A DNA stretch of 64,000 bases from Rubrobacter calidifluminis (GCF_028617075.1 NZ_JAQKGV010000005.1:124001-188000), one strand, 5' to 3'. Positions 6,910-16,152 are shown, counted from the first letter of the stretch. Translations and numbers: made by a program. Notes: generated by a model not told the origin, from the letters alone.

Positions 6910-8523
6910 GTGTTCCAGCAGATACTCAACCCTACGGGCAACCTCGGGGCCACGGTCGCTCTGGCGCTGGTACCGCTGGTGGTTCTGTTGCTCCTGCTAG
7001 CCGTCTTCAGGGTTACGGCCTGGCTCTCGGTGATAATTGCCTCGGTGGTGACGTTCATAATCGCCGTGGTCGTCTGGCAGGCGCCGGTGGGCAGCGCGCT
7101 GCACGCCTACGCCTACGGAGCCGCCACGGGCGTCTGGTCCGTCGACTGGATCACGTTCTGGGGAGTCGTGATCTTCAACACCCTCGTCGTGACCGGCTCC
7201 TTCGAGAAGCTGCAGGGATGGCTCATCCAGCAGGCCACGGCCGACGTGCGGGTGCAGACGCTGCTCCTGGCCTGGGCGTTCGGGGCCCTGCTGGAAGGGC
7301 TCGTGGGCTTCGGGTACCCCTGGGCCCTCGTCGCCCCCATTCTCATCACGCTCGGGATCCGTGACCTCGACGCCATACGCGTCGCCGCGATAGCAAACAA
7401 CGCCCCGGTCTCCTTCGGGGCCCTCGGGGTGCCGATCATCGCGCTCTCTACGGTGACCGGGCTGCCGCTTCTTGCGCTCTCCGCCTCGATCGGCAAGATC
7501 GTCGCGCTCCTGGCTCTCCTGCCGCCGTGGGTCCTGATCTACCTGGTCACCGGCAGACGCGGCCTCAGGGACGGCTGGCCGCTCGCGATCGTGGGCTCGC
7601 TCGCCTACATCGCCGGGCAGTATCCCACCTCGCAGTACCTCGGTCCTTACCTGCCGGACATCATCGGCTCGATCGTCTGCTTCGCCGCCCTTCTCGGCCT
7701 GCTCAAGGTCTGGCGACCCCGCACGGTGCTGGGATTCGGCGGGACGCCGGTCGAGGAGAACGCCGCCTACAGCGAGGCCTCCCGGGCCCCCGCCCTCAGC
7801 GGTGGGGAGCTCGCGAGGACTTTCGCACCGTTCATCATACTGCTCCTGGTCGTCGTGCTGTGGACCGGTCCCTGGTCGCCGCTTCCGGGAGTAAGCCTCT
7901 TCTCCGTCGAGGTGCAGGCCAGATCCGCCATAACGCACGAAGCCGTCTCCTCGGCATTCAACTTCGCCCCGTTCGTAGGCGGCACGGCGATACTCGTCTC
8001 CTGGATCATAATGCTCGCGGTACTCCGGCCCAGCGCCGCCGACCTGAGACAGGTCTTCTCGCGCACCTTCTCGCAGATGTGGGGCGCCCTGCTGGTGGGC
8101 ATATTCATCTTCGGGCTCGCCTACGTGTTCATCTACTCCGGCATGGCGCCGTCCCTGGCCTACGGGTTCTCGCGCATCGGGCCGGCGTTCATAGTCCTCG
8201 CCCCGATACTCGGCTGGATCGGGGTCGCGCTTTCTGGCTCGAACACCTCGACGAATACAATGTTCGGCGCGGTGCAGGCCACGGCCGGAAAGCTCCTGGG
8301 CTTCCCTGTCCTCCTCGCCCCTTCCCTCGGCTCGGTCGGAGCCGAGGTCGGAAAACCCGTCGCCCCGCAGACTGCGAGCGTGGGCGTCTCCACGAGCCGC
8401 TTCGTCCGCAACGAGGGCGAGGTGATCCGGCACAACATGGGCTGGACCCTCATACTCCTGGGGTATCTGATCGTAGTCGGGCTCTTCTACTACTTCGTGC
8501 TGCCGGGCGTGATGAGGCTGTGA
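6910..8523 (+). CDS. L-lactate permease (LctP family)
   Basis: A 537-residue membrane protein with about 13-14 hydrophobic segments. The GTG at 6910 is preferred: GGGGAGGT sits seven bases before it, and the resulting start FQQILNPTGNLGATVAL aligns with the usual LctP opening (WxQxYDPxGNLWLS). Typical internal features include GFGYPWALVAPILITLG, NNAPVSFGALGVP and the late SGSNTSTNTMFG and VGKPVAPQTASVG motifs. The family catalyses proton-coupled uptake of lactate or glycolate. The lactate-oxidising LutABC genes at 50-52 kb in the same window provide the intracellular sink. Confidence 0.92.
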   Translation: MFQQILNPTGNLGATVALALVPLVVLLLLLAVFRVTAWLSVIIASVVTFIIAVVVWQAPVGSALHAYAYGAATGVWSVDWITFWGVVIFNTLVVTGSFEKLQGWLIQQATADVRVQTLLLAWAFGALLEGLVGFGYPWALVAPILITLGIRDLDAIRVAAIANNAPVSFGALGVPIIALSTVTGLPLLALSASIGKIVALLALLPPWVLIYLVTGRRGLRDGWPLAIVGSLAYIAGQYPTSQYLGPYLPDIIGSIVCFAALLGLLKVWRPRTVLGFGGTPVEENAAYSEASRAPALSGGELARTFAPFIILLLVVVLWTGPWSPLPGVSLFSVEVQARSAITHEAVSSAFNFAPFVGGTAILVSWIIMLAVLRPSAADLRQVFSRTFSQMWGALLVGIFIFGLAYVFIYSGMAPSLAYGFSRIGPAFIVLAPILGWIGVALSGSNTSTNTMFGAVQATAGKLLGFPVLLAPSLGSVGAEVGKPVAPQTASVGVSTSRFVRNEGEVIRHNMGWTLILLGYLIVVGLFYYFVLPGVMRL

Positions 8524-8527
8524 GGGG

Positions 8528-8971
8528 CTACCCTTCCCTCACGACCTCATCCAGCCTCTCCAGCACCCCCTCGTAGACGCGCCTTATCCCTGCCGGGGCG
8601 AAGATCCGCTCGAAGATGCCGGCCACTCCCCGCGCCCCGTCCCATTCCACGACGACCCGGACCCGGGTCCTGTCCTCACCCTGCGAGGAGAGACGCCAGG
8701 TGGTCACGAAAGAGGAACCCTCGTCGCTCTCTCTCAGCGTACTCCCCGGGTCCGGTTCCTCTACACGCATCCGGAACGGTCGCTCGCGCCCGGCCCGCAG
8801 CCGGTAGCGCACCACCGTTCCGGCGCCCCTCCCCCCTTCCTCGACGGCGTATTCCGAGAAGTTTTCGGTGAGTATGTGGGGGCGCTTCTCCTGGAAGTCC
8901 GAGATGAACTCGTAGACCCTCTGCTGTCCTGCGGAGACCGTCCTCTCGGCGGTAGCCTTCACGTGCGCCAC
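8528..8971 (-). CDS. SRPBCC-fold (START-like) protein
   Basis: A 147-residue small helix-grip protein. The GTG at 8971 is chosen because AGGAGGTG precedes it by seven bases. The pattern of an N-terminal VKATAERTVSAGQQRVYEFISDF segment, several amphipathic strands and a C-terminal long helix (GIRRVYEGVLERLDEVV) is that of polyketide-cyclase/START-like SRPBCC proteins. No catalytic residues can be named; the ligand is unknown. It converges on the lactate permease gene with only four bases between the stop codons. Confidence 0.7.
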   Translation of the reverse strand: MAHVKATAERTVSAGQQRVYEFISDFQEKRPHILTENFSEYAVEEGGRGAGTVVRYRLRAGRERPFRMRVEEPDPGSTLRESDEGSSFVTTWRLSSQGEDRTRVRVVVEWDGARGVAGIFERIFAPAGIRRVYEGVLERLDEVVREG

Positions 8972-9067
8972 TGGGGAGCACCTCCTCTTGAAGCTATCTT
9001 CCATGACCGGTCCAGGATCTTATACTCCATTACCCGCAAGAAGGTCTCCCGAACCCCGGGATCCTGG

Positions 9068-9073
9068 TAGAGT
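9068..9073 (+). promoter_or_regulatory. -10 element TAGAGT of a likely leaderless transcript
   Basis: TAGAGT lies six bases before the GTG start at 9080, leaving no room for a ribosome site. The same -10/start spacing recurs at several other genes in this window, which supports leaderless transcription here. Confidence 0.4.
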
Positions 9074-9079
9074 CTCTGT

Positions 9080-9745
9080 GTGGGAGGTTACGAAGAGATC
9101 TGGCAGCACTTCCGGCAGGCCGGAGAACTGGAGTTCGGCGGCCATACGGACCCTGCCTGGCGACACGGACACACCACCTCTGCCTCCTTCGTCGTGCGGG
9201 TGGACGCGAACGCTCTGTGCGATCGCCTGAAGCCGGTACGCGAGTTACTGCAGTGTTTCCCGTTCGTCTCCATGCACCCGGACGATCTCATGCACATAAC
9301 GCTCCTCATGCTCGGCTTTCCGGTCTCGTCCCCCCGGAGCGGGGACGAGATCTCTCACGAGAAACTCCGGGAGCTGGAGGACAGGGCACGTAGCGCGCTC
9401 TCGGGGGCGTCCCCCTTCATAGTCCGGCTCTCCAACCTCAACGCCTTCCCCTCGGCGGTATTCGTCGAAACACACTCCGGGGGCAGGCTGGAACGGTTGC
9501 AGGAACTTCTGAGCACGGAGTGCGGGATGAAACGCCCTCTGGGCCCGCCGCATCTCACGCTGGCATACTTCCACGCCCCGGAGGGTTCGCCCGTGCCGGA
9601 GAGCCTCGTAGACGCCATCGGGGGCTTCCGGGACTGGTACGTCGGTGAGGTGTGGGTTGACCACGTCGAGCTGACCCTGCTCGACCTCAGATCCGCGCGT
9701 CCGGAACTCAGGTCCGCGGGCAGGGTGCCGCTCGCCGCCCGTTAG
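9080..9745 (+). CDS. 2'-5' RNA ligase family (2H phosphoesterase) protein
   Basis: A 221-residue protein with two H-x-T motifs, HITLLML (about residue 73) and HLTLAYF (about residue 158), spaced as in the duplicated 2H phosphoesterase fold that includes LigT/ThpR and cyclic-phosphodiesterases. This fold hydrolyses or ligates 2',3'-cyclic-phosphate type bonds. The natural substrate here cannot be deduced. The GTG start at 9080 has no ribosome site but a -10 element at 9068. Its stop overlaps that of the convergent SixA gene by four bases. Confidence 0.75.
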   Translation: MGGYEEIWQHFRQAGELEFGGHTDPAWRHGHTTSASFVVRVDANALCDRLKPVRELLQCFPFVSMHPDDLMHITLLMLGFPVSSPRSGDEISHEKLRELEDRARSALSGASPFIVRLSNLNAFPSAVFVETHSGGRLERLQELLSTECGMKRPLGPPHLTLAYFHAPEGSPVPESLVDAIGGFRDWYVGEVWVDHVELTLLDLRSARPELRSAGRVPLAAR

Positions 9746-10245
9746 GTCCCGAGTGCGCGCAGCACCTTCGGCGGCAGGTGCCAGACGAGCACGCCCCTCC
9801 CGGCTTCTGGCCCCTCCTCGAACCTCACGAACAGGGCTCCGCCCTTCTTTATCCTCAACCGGGCGGGCTCCGCCCGTCCGAAGACCAGGTACCCGGCTAC
9901 CGCGTGGATGTTTGGCCGGTGTCCGACAAGAACCATCGATCCCACCTCCTCCCGCTCCTTCAAGACGCCGAGCACCTCTTCTGGGGAACGGTCGGGTTCG
10001 AGCTCCGGGCACGCTTCCGGCGTCGGCCAGCCGTGTTCCGCCAGGATCTCCGCCGTCTGCCAAGCCCGCACGAACGGGCTGCTCAGCATGAGCCCGACCC
10101 CGGACACCAGCCTCGTGAGGCCCACGGCCGCCGCCTCGAACCTCCTGCGTCCCCCGGGCGTCAGGGGGCGTCCTGAGTCATCCGGCCACCGGGAAGCGTC
10201 CCTTCCGTGGGCGACGGCGTGGCGTACGAGGTAGACGTCCATCAT
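9742..10245 (-). CDS. sixA: SixA-type phosphohistidine phosphatase
   Basis: A 167-residue member of the histidine phosphatase (RHG) superfamily. The catalytic LVRHAVA motif is at residues 6-12, followed by PLTPGGRRRFEAAA, SSPFVRAWQTAEI and the second histidine in VGHRPNIH. The small size and lack of extra insertions match SixA, which removes phosphate from phosphohistidine. It begins one base upstream of the stop of the CYTH-CHAD gene and is the last gene of the polyphosphate block. Such placement beside Ppk and CHAD genes is common in actinobacteria, suggesting a link with polyphosphate or histidine phosphorylation. Confidence 0.85.
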   Translation of the reverse strand: MMDVYLVRHAVAHGRDASRWPDDSGRPLTPGGRRRFEAAAVGLTRLVSGVGLMLSSPFVRAWQTAEILAEHGWPTPEACPELEPDRSPEEVLGVLKEREEVGSMVLVGHRPNIHAVAGYLVFGRAEPARLRIKKGGALFVRFEEGPEAGRGVLVWHLPPKVLRALGT

Positions 10246-10246
10246 G

Positions 10247-11827
10247 CTATCCTACCCCTCCCGCCCGCTGCATCTTCTCCATCTTCCGCACCAGCCGCTT
10301 CCAGCGCCCGCCCGCCAAGCGTCCGAGGGTCTCCGGGAGCGCGCCGCGCAGTTCCCCTGCCCTACGATCGCAGGAGCAGGCCACGTACCCTGCGACAAAG
10401 AGCGTCTGCGGGAGGAGGTCCCCGCCTCGCGAAGCGGGGATCCCCCGCATCTGCCGGGCGCAGACCACCGCGTCCTGATGCTCCCCGAGCACATCCTGCA
10501 CCTCCTTGAGCCGCCTCAAGTACTTCCTCGCGGGCCCGCCGTACACCGGGACGAAAAACTCCAGCGCGTAGCGCAGCCTCCGGACACGCCTGCGCAGCCG
10601 GTGGTGATCCCCGGCGGAAGGACCGGCGCCGAGCCTCTCTTGTGCCCTGCACACCCTACGGTACAGCGCCTTCAAGATCTCCGGGGCTACCTCCAGCAGC
10701 GGGCGGCGCGCCGCCACCGAACTCGTGGGGCCGGCGCGCAGCAGATCAGCGAAGGTCTCGACGAAGCGGGCGTAGCGCCGGGAGTTGAGCGCGCGGAGCA
10801 GCTCGGAGCGAGCCTTCTCCCTGCGCCTTTCGAGCACGCCGCGCAGCTCCGATATAGCCCCTTCCACTTCCCGAAAGCCATCCGGAGACAGCTCCTTGAG
10901 TCTCTCCAGCTGCACGTCGAGATCGCGCACCTCACCAAGGAAGTCCAGGATCCATCTGATGTCCTCCTCCATCGCCCTCAACCGCACCGGCAGAGCCCTG
11001 TCGAAGATCCTGATCGCCGCCCTCACCCTCCTGCCCGCGACCCGCATGTCGTGCAGCTCCTCCGGATCCTCCCCGAGCCGGACTCCACCCTCGTGGGAGA
11101 GGAACCTGGCAAAGTGGACCCGCAGCACGGCGAACGCAGCCTCACCGGCGGTCGAATCCATGCCGAAGACCCGGGGCCCGAACTCCGGCGGTCCCGGAGC
11201 CTCCAGCCCCACGGCGGACAGACCGACCCGGAACTTCGAAGCCATGGCGGGCTCGAGGCAGCAGCCTTCCCGGAGATCTCTCACGAAGGGTTCGATCACG
11301 GGGAGGGCATCGTCTTCGGTCTCGACTTCGACCCGCGACATCTCCGCGGCCACCCCACCGCCGGGCGAGATCACCCGGGTTTCGTCTAGCACCACCTCAC
11401 CAAACCGCACATCCCCCCGACGCAGGGCGTACACGCGCCGCCGGGTCCTGGCTTCGAACAAGGGTCTCAGCCCCCTCGGCCCCGCCAGGTTCCCGACCCG
11501 CTCGCCCACCGGCCCCACCCCCTTGCGCAGCCCGCCATCCAGCGGTTCGGAGATCTCCCGCCTTCGTCTGAGACCGGATCCATCGCCGGGGGTGAGGGCC
11601 TTCATCGTCGCCTCGGCCCCACCGTCCCCGAAACGGCGCACGCGCACCGCGTACCCGGCCCGGAAGATGCGCCAGCCAGCGGTGTCGTAGTAGGTGTCGG
11701 TCAGCTCCCGCTCACCTTCAGAAACCACCGTCAGCGCCCCTCGCGAGCCAGACTCCTCGAGCCAGCGGGTCACCGCCTCCAGTCCGGTGGCGTCGAACTG
11801 CCACTCCACCTCCCGATGGTCACCCAT
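10247..11827 (-). CDS. CYTH-CHAD fusion protein
   Basis: A 526-residue protein. Residues 1-200 form a CYTH (triphosphate tunnel) domain with EVEWQFDA replacing the usual ExExK opening, YYDTAGWRIFRAGYAVRVRR and ATMKALT. Residues from about 230 form a CHAD domain, an all-helical bundle rich in conserved His, Arg and Lys (ELHDMRVAGRRVRAAIRIF, HRLRRRVRRLRYALEFF). CHAD domains bind polyphosphate and CYTH enzymes act on inorganic triphosphate or polyphosphate. The ATG at 11827 is seven bases after the ppk stop, implying co-translation. The N-terminal ExExK signature is incomplete (E-V-E-W-Q), so catalytic activity is uncertain. Confidence 0.88.
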   Translation of the reverse strand: MGDHREVEWQFDATGLEAVTRWLEESGSRGALTVVSEGERELTDTYYDTAGWRIFRAGYAVRVRRFGDGGAEATMKALTPGDGSGLRRRREISEPLDGGLRKGVGPVGERVGNLAGPRGLRPLFEARTRRRVYALRRGDVRFGEVVLDETRVISPGGGVAAEMSRVEVETEDDALPVIEPFVRDLREGCCLEPAMASKFRVGLSAVGLEAPGPPEFGPRVFGMDSTAGEAAFAVLRVHFARFLSHEGGVRLGEDPEELHDMRVAGRRVRAAIRIFDRALPVRLRAMEEDIRWILDFLGEVRDLDVQLERLKELSPDGFREVEGAISELRGVLERRREKARSELLRALNSRRYARFVETFADLLRAGPTSSVAARRPLLEVAPEILKALYRRVCRAQERLGAGPSAGDHHRLRRRVRRLRYALEFFVPVYGGPARKYLRRLKEVQDVLGEHQDAVVCARQMRGIPASRGGDLLPQTLFVAGYVACSCDRRAGELRGALPETLGRLAGGRWKRLVRKMEKMQRAGGVG

Positions 11828-11834
11828 CACGCGA

Positions 11835-13925
11835 TCAGCCGGGGTCCGATAGCAGGATCGCCTGGCTGTCCAGCAGTTCCTCTCCTTCCCCCGGGCGCAG
11901 GCGCTTGAAGGTTCCATCGGGCCTCATCTCCCAGGCGTTCGCCGTATCGGAGAGCTGGAGGTCCAGGATGCGCCTGACGCGCCTGCGGTGCCGCTCCTCC
12001 CTGAGCGGGAAGACCTGCTCGACGCGCCGGTCGAGGTTGCGTTGCATCATATCCGCGCTGCCGAGCAGCAGCTTCTCGTCCTCCCCCTCGCCGAAGGCGA
12101 AGACCCGGGCGTGCTCCAGGAAGCGCCCGACTATGGAAACCACCCGGATGTTCTCGCTCACACCCTCTATCCCCGGCCGCAGGCAGCAGATGCCACGTAC
12201 GATGAGATCGACCCTCACCCCGGCCTGCGAAGCCCGGTAGAGGGCCTCGATGATCTGCGGGTCGGTGAGCGAGTTCATCTTCCAGGTGATGCGGGCCGCT
12301 CCGCCGCCCCTGGCGCGTTCGATCTGCTCCTCCACAAGCCGCATCATCCCTTCCCGCAGCGTCAGCGGGGCCACGAGCAGGGTGTTGTACTCCCGCTGCG
12401 AGGAGTATCCGGTGAGGTAGTTGAAGAGATCCGAGGCGTCCTCGCAGAGCCCGGGATCGTCGGTGAAGTAGGAGAAGTCGGTGTAGACCCTGGCGGTCGA
12501 GGGGTTGTAGTTGCCGGTACCGAGGTGAACGTAGCGCCTGAGACCCTGTCCCTCCCTCCTGACCACCAGACATACCTTCGCGTGAGTCTTCAGACCCACA
12601 AGCCCGTAGGCCACGTGGACCCCCCGGGCCTCGAGCTGGCGGGCCCAGGTTATGTTGGGCTCCTCGTCGAAGCGAGCCTTGAGCTCCACCAGCACGGCGA
12701 CCTGCGTCTGCTCGTCGCGCGCGCTCTCGAGCGCCTCCACTATAGGCGAGTTCGCTCCCACCCGGTAGAGGGTCTGCTTTATCGCGAGCACGTTCGGGTC
12801 CTCGGCCGCGGCCCGGACGAACTCCACGACCGGGGCGAAAGAGTCGTAAGGATGGTAGAGCAGGATGTCCCCCTGGCGGATCGCCGAGGTGATGGAGCTG
12901 GCGCTGCGGATCGCGTCGGGCACCCGGGGAGCTATGGGCGGGTAGAGCAGATCCGCGCGTTCGAGGTGTACGAGCTTGTCAAAATCTCCCAGACCTATCG
13001 GCTCCGGGACCGCGTACACCGACTGGCGGTCTATCCTCAGGTTGATCGCAAGCCATTCCCTGAGCTCCTCTGGCATCTCCTCGGTCACGACCAGCCGCAC
13101 GCTCTGGCCGAACCAGCGTCCTTCAAGCTCGTCCTCTATGGCCTGCAGGAGGTCCGCGGCCTCGTCCTCCTCGATCACGAAATCCGCGTTGCGCGTCACC
13201 TGGAAGACGTAACTGGCAGCCACCTTCTTGCCGGGGAAAAGCTCCTCCAGGTTCGCCGCTATGACCTCCTCTACACGCACGAGCCGGATCTCGGGTCTCC
13301 TGCCGTTCTGGACCAACTCCTCCCCGGAGAGCCGCATGAAGCGGTCTATCGTCGTGGGCACCTTCAGCCGGGCCATCACCCGTCGCCCTTCATCCTCGAT
13401 CACGACCAGCAGATTAAGCGAGAGGTTGGAGATGTGCGGGAAAGGATGTGCTGGATCTATCGCGAGCGGTGTCAGGACCGGGAAGATGTCCCTGACGAAC
13501 CTCTCCTTGAGCTCCTGCTTCTCGGCCTTGCGCAGCCTGGCGTAGGGAACGAGGTTTATCCCCTCCCTGCGCAGCGCCGGCAGGAGCACCCTCTCGAGCA
13601 CCTCCCGCTGCTCGGCCATGAAACTCCTGGTGTGCTCATGGATGCGTGCGAGCTGCTCCTCCGGAGTCATGCCGTCCGGCACCGGGTTGGGCAGTTCCGC
13701 AGCGACCTGCTGCTGCAGCCCCGAGACCCGGATCATGAAAAACTCGTCGAGATTCGTCGCAGAGATCGCCACGAAGCGCACCCGCTCCAGGAGCGGATGC
13801 CGTTCGTCCCACGCCTGCGCCAGCACCCGCTCGTTGAAAGAGAGCCAGGAGAGCTCCCGGTTGACGTAAAGCGAAGGGTCGGAGAGGTTAACCTTCCGCT
13901 CTTCTCCACCCATCGTCCCGGTCAA
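11835..13925 (-). CDS. ppk1: Polyphosphate kinase 1
   Basis: A 696-residue Ppk1, the ATP-dependent synthase of inorganic polyphosphate. The N-domain reads YVNRELSWLSFNERVLAQA, the head domain ATNLDEFFMIRVSGLQQQV, and the catalytic core has HPYDSF, GLKTHAKVCLVVRRE (the autophosphorylated His lies in this H-K motif) and HLGTGNYNPSTA. A second phospholipase-D-like half follows (SADMMQRNLDRRVE). The TTG at 13925 is preferred because it overlaps the ppx stop (TTGA) and has GGAGGTGA upstream; an ATG four codons later is the alternative. Order ppx-ppk-CHAD-sixA on one strand indicates a polyphosphate operon. Confidence 0.95.
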   Translation of the reverse strand: MTGTMGGEERKVNLSDPSLYVNRELSWLSFNERVLAQAWDERHPLLERVRFVAISATNLDEFFMIRVSGLQQQVAAELPNPVPDGMTPEEQLARIHEHTRSFMAEQREVLERVLLPALRREGINLVPYARLRKAEKQELKERFVRDIFPVLTPLAIDPAHPFPHISNLSLNLLVVIEDEGRRVMARLKVPTTIDRFMRLSGEELVQNGRRPEIRLVRVEEVIAANLEELFPGKKVAASYVFQVTRNADFVIEEDEAADLLQAIEDELEGRWFGQSVRLVVTEEMPEELREWLAINLRIDRQSVYAVPEPIGLGDFDKLVHLERADLLYPPIAPRVPDAIRSASSITSAIRQGDILLYHPYDSFAPVVEFVRAAAEDPNVLAIKQTLYRVGANSPIVEALESARDEQTQVAVLVELKARFDEEPNITWARQLEARGVHVAYGLVGLKTHAKVCLVVRREGQGLRRYVHLGTGNYNPSTARVYTDFSYFTDDPGLCEDASDLFNYLTGYSSQREYNTLLVAPLTLREGMMRLVEEQIERARGGGAARITWKMNSLTDPQIIEALYRASQAGVRVDLIVRGICCLRPGIEGVSENIRVVSIVGRFLEHARVFAFGEGEDEKLLLGSADMMQRNLDRRVEQVFPLREERHRRRVRRILDLQLSDTANAWEMRPDGTFKRLRPGEGEELLDSQAILLSDPG

Positions 13926-14824
13926 GACTTCACCTCCTCCGGGTTGACATCCCCCGCAAGGGCGAGCAGTGCACCCTCCCTCAGACCCCCGCGAACGACC
14001 CTCATCTCCGGCCTGCCGAAGTGCTCCAGGATCGCCGTGAAGGTCGTCACCGCCGCCGGCAGCACCCGCGCCCGCTCCGGCGTGAGCCCGTGCTCGCGCG
14101 CGAGCACGGCCGAAGGAACCTTCGTGATCTCCTGCACGAGATTCCTGAGCCGTTCGACCGTCAGCCTCTCCCTGGTTATCTTGAGGATCGCCCGTGCCGA
14201 ACCTCCGACGGCCAAGACCGTCACCCGCGGCGCGAGGCTCCACCCCGGCATCATCCCTCTGACGTGCTCCTCCAGAGCCCGCAGTTCCTTTTTTCCGGCC
14301 GGATCACCACCCACGAAGCACTCCGTGGTGCGGTTGGAACCGAGCGGCAGCGAGACCTCCATGAGCGGACCGCGGCAGGCATCACCGAATATGAGCTGTG
14401 CGGAACCCCCGCCGAGGTCCACGACGAGCGCCGGCCCCTCCAGCGAGTTTCCAGCCGCCGAGACCGCCCCCCTGAAACCCAGCTCCGCCTCCTCCTCCCC
14501 TGAGATGAGATGCATCTTCAAGCCGGTCAGCTCACGTACCCGCTCGCCGAGCTCGTAGCCGTTCTCAGCGTCCCGGACGGCGCTGGTGGCAAGGATGAGC
14601 GATTCCGACGCCCCGTTCATCGCAGCCATCCGGGCGAAGAGGCCTATCACCTCTGCCGCCAGGGAGAGCCGCTCCGGCTTGATGCGGCCGGTCCTGGCCA
14701 CTCCATCGCCGAGCCGGGCGGAGATCTTCTCCCCTGCCACCGGAATGACCTGCCCACCCTCCACCTCCCCAACCAGCAGGTGTATGGTGTTCGATCCAAC
14801 GTCTATGACCGAATGACGGCTCAA
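13922..14824 (-). CDS. ppx: Exopolyphosphatase / guanosine pentaphosphate phosphohydrolase family (Ppx/GppA)
   Basis: A 300-residue actin-fold phosphatase. The first phosphate-binding loop is VIDVGSNTIHLLVGEV, the catalytic Glu region is ATSAVRDAENGYE followed by ISGEEEAELGFRGA, and the second loop is VVDLGGGSAQLIFG. The short form lacks the HD-like C-terminal domain of E. coli Ppx, as is usual for actinobacterial Ppx proteins. It starts at a TTG (14824) preceded by GGAGGGG and ends overlapping the ppk start, so synthesis and degradation of polyphosphate are encoded together. A TATGAT -10-like element lies about 35 bases upstream. Confidence 0.92.
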   Translation of the reverse strand: MSRHSVIDVGSNTIHLLVGEVEGGQVIPVAGEKISARLGDGVARTGRIKPERLSLAAEVIGLFARMAAMNGASESLILATSAVRDAENGYELGERVRELTGLKMHLISGEEEAELGFRGAVSAAGNSLEGPALVVDLGGGSAQLIFGDACRGPLMEVSLPLGSNRTTECFVGGDPAGKKELRALEEHVRGMMPGWSLAPRVTVLAVGGSARAILKITRERLTVERLRNLVQEITKVPSAVLAREHGLTPERARVLPAAVTTFTAILEHFGRPEMRVVRGGLREGALLALAGDVNPEEVKS

Positions 14825-14941
14825 GGCCCCTCCACGCCGTTGTGAGCACCGTGCCTATCATACCGCCCCCATCCGGTGCAGGGTATGGGCAGACTGCTCG
14901 AAGTCATCCCCTACCATGAAGCAGTCGGCGTCCGGCAGTTG

Positions 14942-15406
14942 CTAAAAAACCACTCCCTTGGCCCGGGCTATCGCGTCGGCGAGCTCATCCGGACGATGTG
15001 AGCCCACCAGCACTTCCCGTCCGTCTTCGAGCGTGATCCTGACCCCCCTGTCGCCCGAGACGGTGTACGCCCGGCCGCCGGGGCACCAGCGGATACCCCA
15101 CCCGCCATAATCGGCCAGCGGCCGGTACCTGACTACCTGCCAGGAGGTTATCTCCCGGATGGGGATCCGGCGCCGCAACAGAGGCCGGAACCGGATCTCC
15201 AGACCCTCAGGCCCCACCCTCACCGAGAGCCGCGCGGCGGCAAGCAGAGAGGTGACAGCAGTGCAGGAGAGTCCCTCCACGAGGACCCGCTTCCTGCCGC
15301 CGGCCCGCCACCACAGCACGTGGAAGGCCGCTCCCGATGCCAGGGCCACCCGGAGAAGCCGGTTCCGCCACGCCCACTGCTCCTCGGCGAAGTAGACCGC
15401 GCTCAC
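14942..15406 (-). CDS. Membrane-anchored PH-like domain protein, unknown function
   Basis: A 154-residue protein with two hydrophobic segments (about residues 15-35 and 43-58) followed by a bacterial PH-like region (VRVGPEGLEIRFRPLLRRRIPIREI, then WQVVRYRPLADYGGWGIRW and RGVRITLEDGREVLVGSHRP). This arrangement matches small DUF-type PH_domain membrane proteins of actinobacteria. Role unknown. It is on the same strand and 22 bases upstream of nothing related; the adjacent sortase gene (stop at 15429) precedes it, so the two may be co-transcribed. The 117 bases between it and ppx show no clear feature. Confidence 0.6.
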   Translation of the reverse strand: MSAVYFAEEQWAWRNRLLRVALASGAAFHVLWWRAGGRKRVLVEGLSCTAVTSLLAAARLSVRVGPEGLEIRFRPLLRRRIPIREITSWQVVRYRPLADYGGWGIRWCPGGRAYTVSGDRGVRITLEDGREVLVGSHRPDELADAIARAKGVVF

Positions 15407-15428
15407 GCGACGGCTCCGAGCGACCCGC

Positions 15429-16001
15429 TCAGCTCACGCTCACGAGCTCGCCCTGCACGACGAGGCGGTGGGTGTAGGTCGGGAGCGTGCAGCTCTGCAG
15501 GCTCACCACGGTCTTGCCGGGGACCGGCTGCATGATGCTAAGGTTGTCCGGCGAGACGACGACCCTGCGGAAGACGCGGTAGGTGTAGCGGGTGCCGTTG
15601 GCGTCGGTGATGATGATCTCGTCGCCCTTGTGCAGCTTGTTCAGATCGTAGAAGAGGAGGAAACTCCCCGTTCCCGCGTACCCGAGCCGGTGGCCGGCTA
15701 TGTAGGTGTTCGACCCGGACTGCCAGGGGTAGCCGGTGCTCGAGATGTGCAGCGCCCCGCGGTTCAGGTCCTCCTCGTCGGTAGTCGGTCCGTTGTAGAC
15801 CGGCACGTCGTGCACCCGAGCCATCGCCGGCACCGTAAGCCGCATGCTGGTGTTGTCCGGCGCACCGTGGGCCGCGTAGGCCGAGAGCGGATTGCCAAAC
15901 ATCGCATAGCTTATTATCGTGAGCCCGGCCAGGATCATGACCAGAGAGAGCAGGCTGCCGAAGAGCACCCTCCCTCTCCTTCTTCTGCGGTAGGTCCTCA
16001 T
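15429..16001 (-). CDS. Class E sortase
   Basis: A 190-residue membrane-anchored transpeptidase. The ATG at 16001 has GGAGGAGGGAAG in front of it. A cationic N-terminus (RTYRRRRRGR) and one membrane anchor precede the beta-barrel catalytic domain. Catalytic residues are visible as His in YIAGHRLGYAG, Cys in VSLQSCTLPTY and Arg in THRLVV. Class E enzymes of actinobacteria anchor LAxTG-type surface proteins to the wall; no such substrate is recognised in this window. It lies divergent to the transhydrogenase operon across a 151-base gap. Confidence 0.88.
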   Translation of the reverse strand: MRTYRRRRRGRVLFGSLLSLVMILAGLTIISYAMFGNPLSAYAAHGAPDNTSMRLTVPAMARVHDVPVYNGPTTDEEDLNRGALHISSTGYPWQSGSNTYIAGHRLGYAGTGSFLLFYDLNKLHKGDEIIITDANGTRYTYRVFRRVVVSPDNLSIMQPVPGKTVVSLQSCTLPTYTHRLVVQGELVSVS

Positions 16002-16139
16002 CTTCCCTCCTCCGGCAACGTCCTTCCGGAACGGACGGTGAAAAGGATACACCAGATGGATAACAGCCCGGTTACAGAAAGATTCCTCGCAGGTTACATT
16101 TCCAGCTCTGACCAAGGTGTAAAGAACCATACGGTACGA

Positions 16140-16145
16140 TAGAAT
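16140..16145 (+). promoter_or_regulatory. -10 element TAGAAT seven bases before the pntAA start
   Basis: TAGAAT followed by exactly seven bases and ATG at 16153. An ATG inside the -10 box itself (16144) is therefore unlikely to be the start, and the transcript is predicted to be leaderless. Confidence 0.5.
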
Positions 16146-16152
16146 GCTCCCC

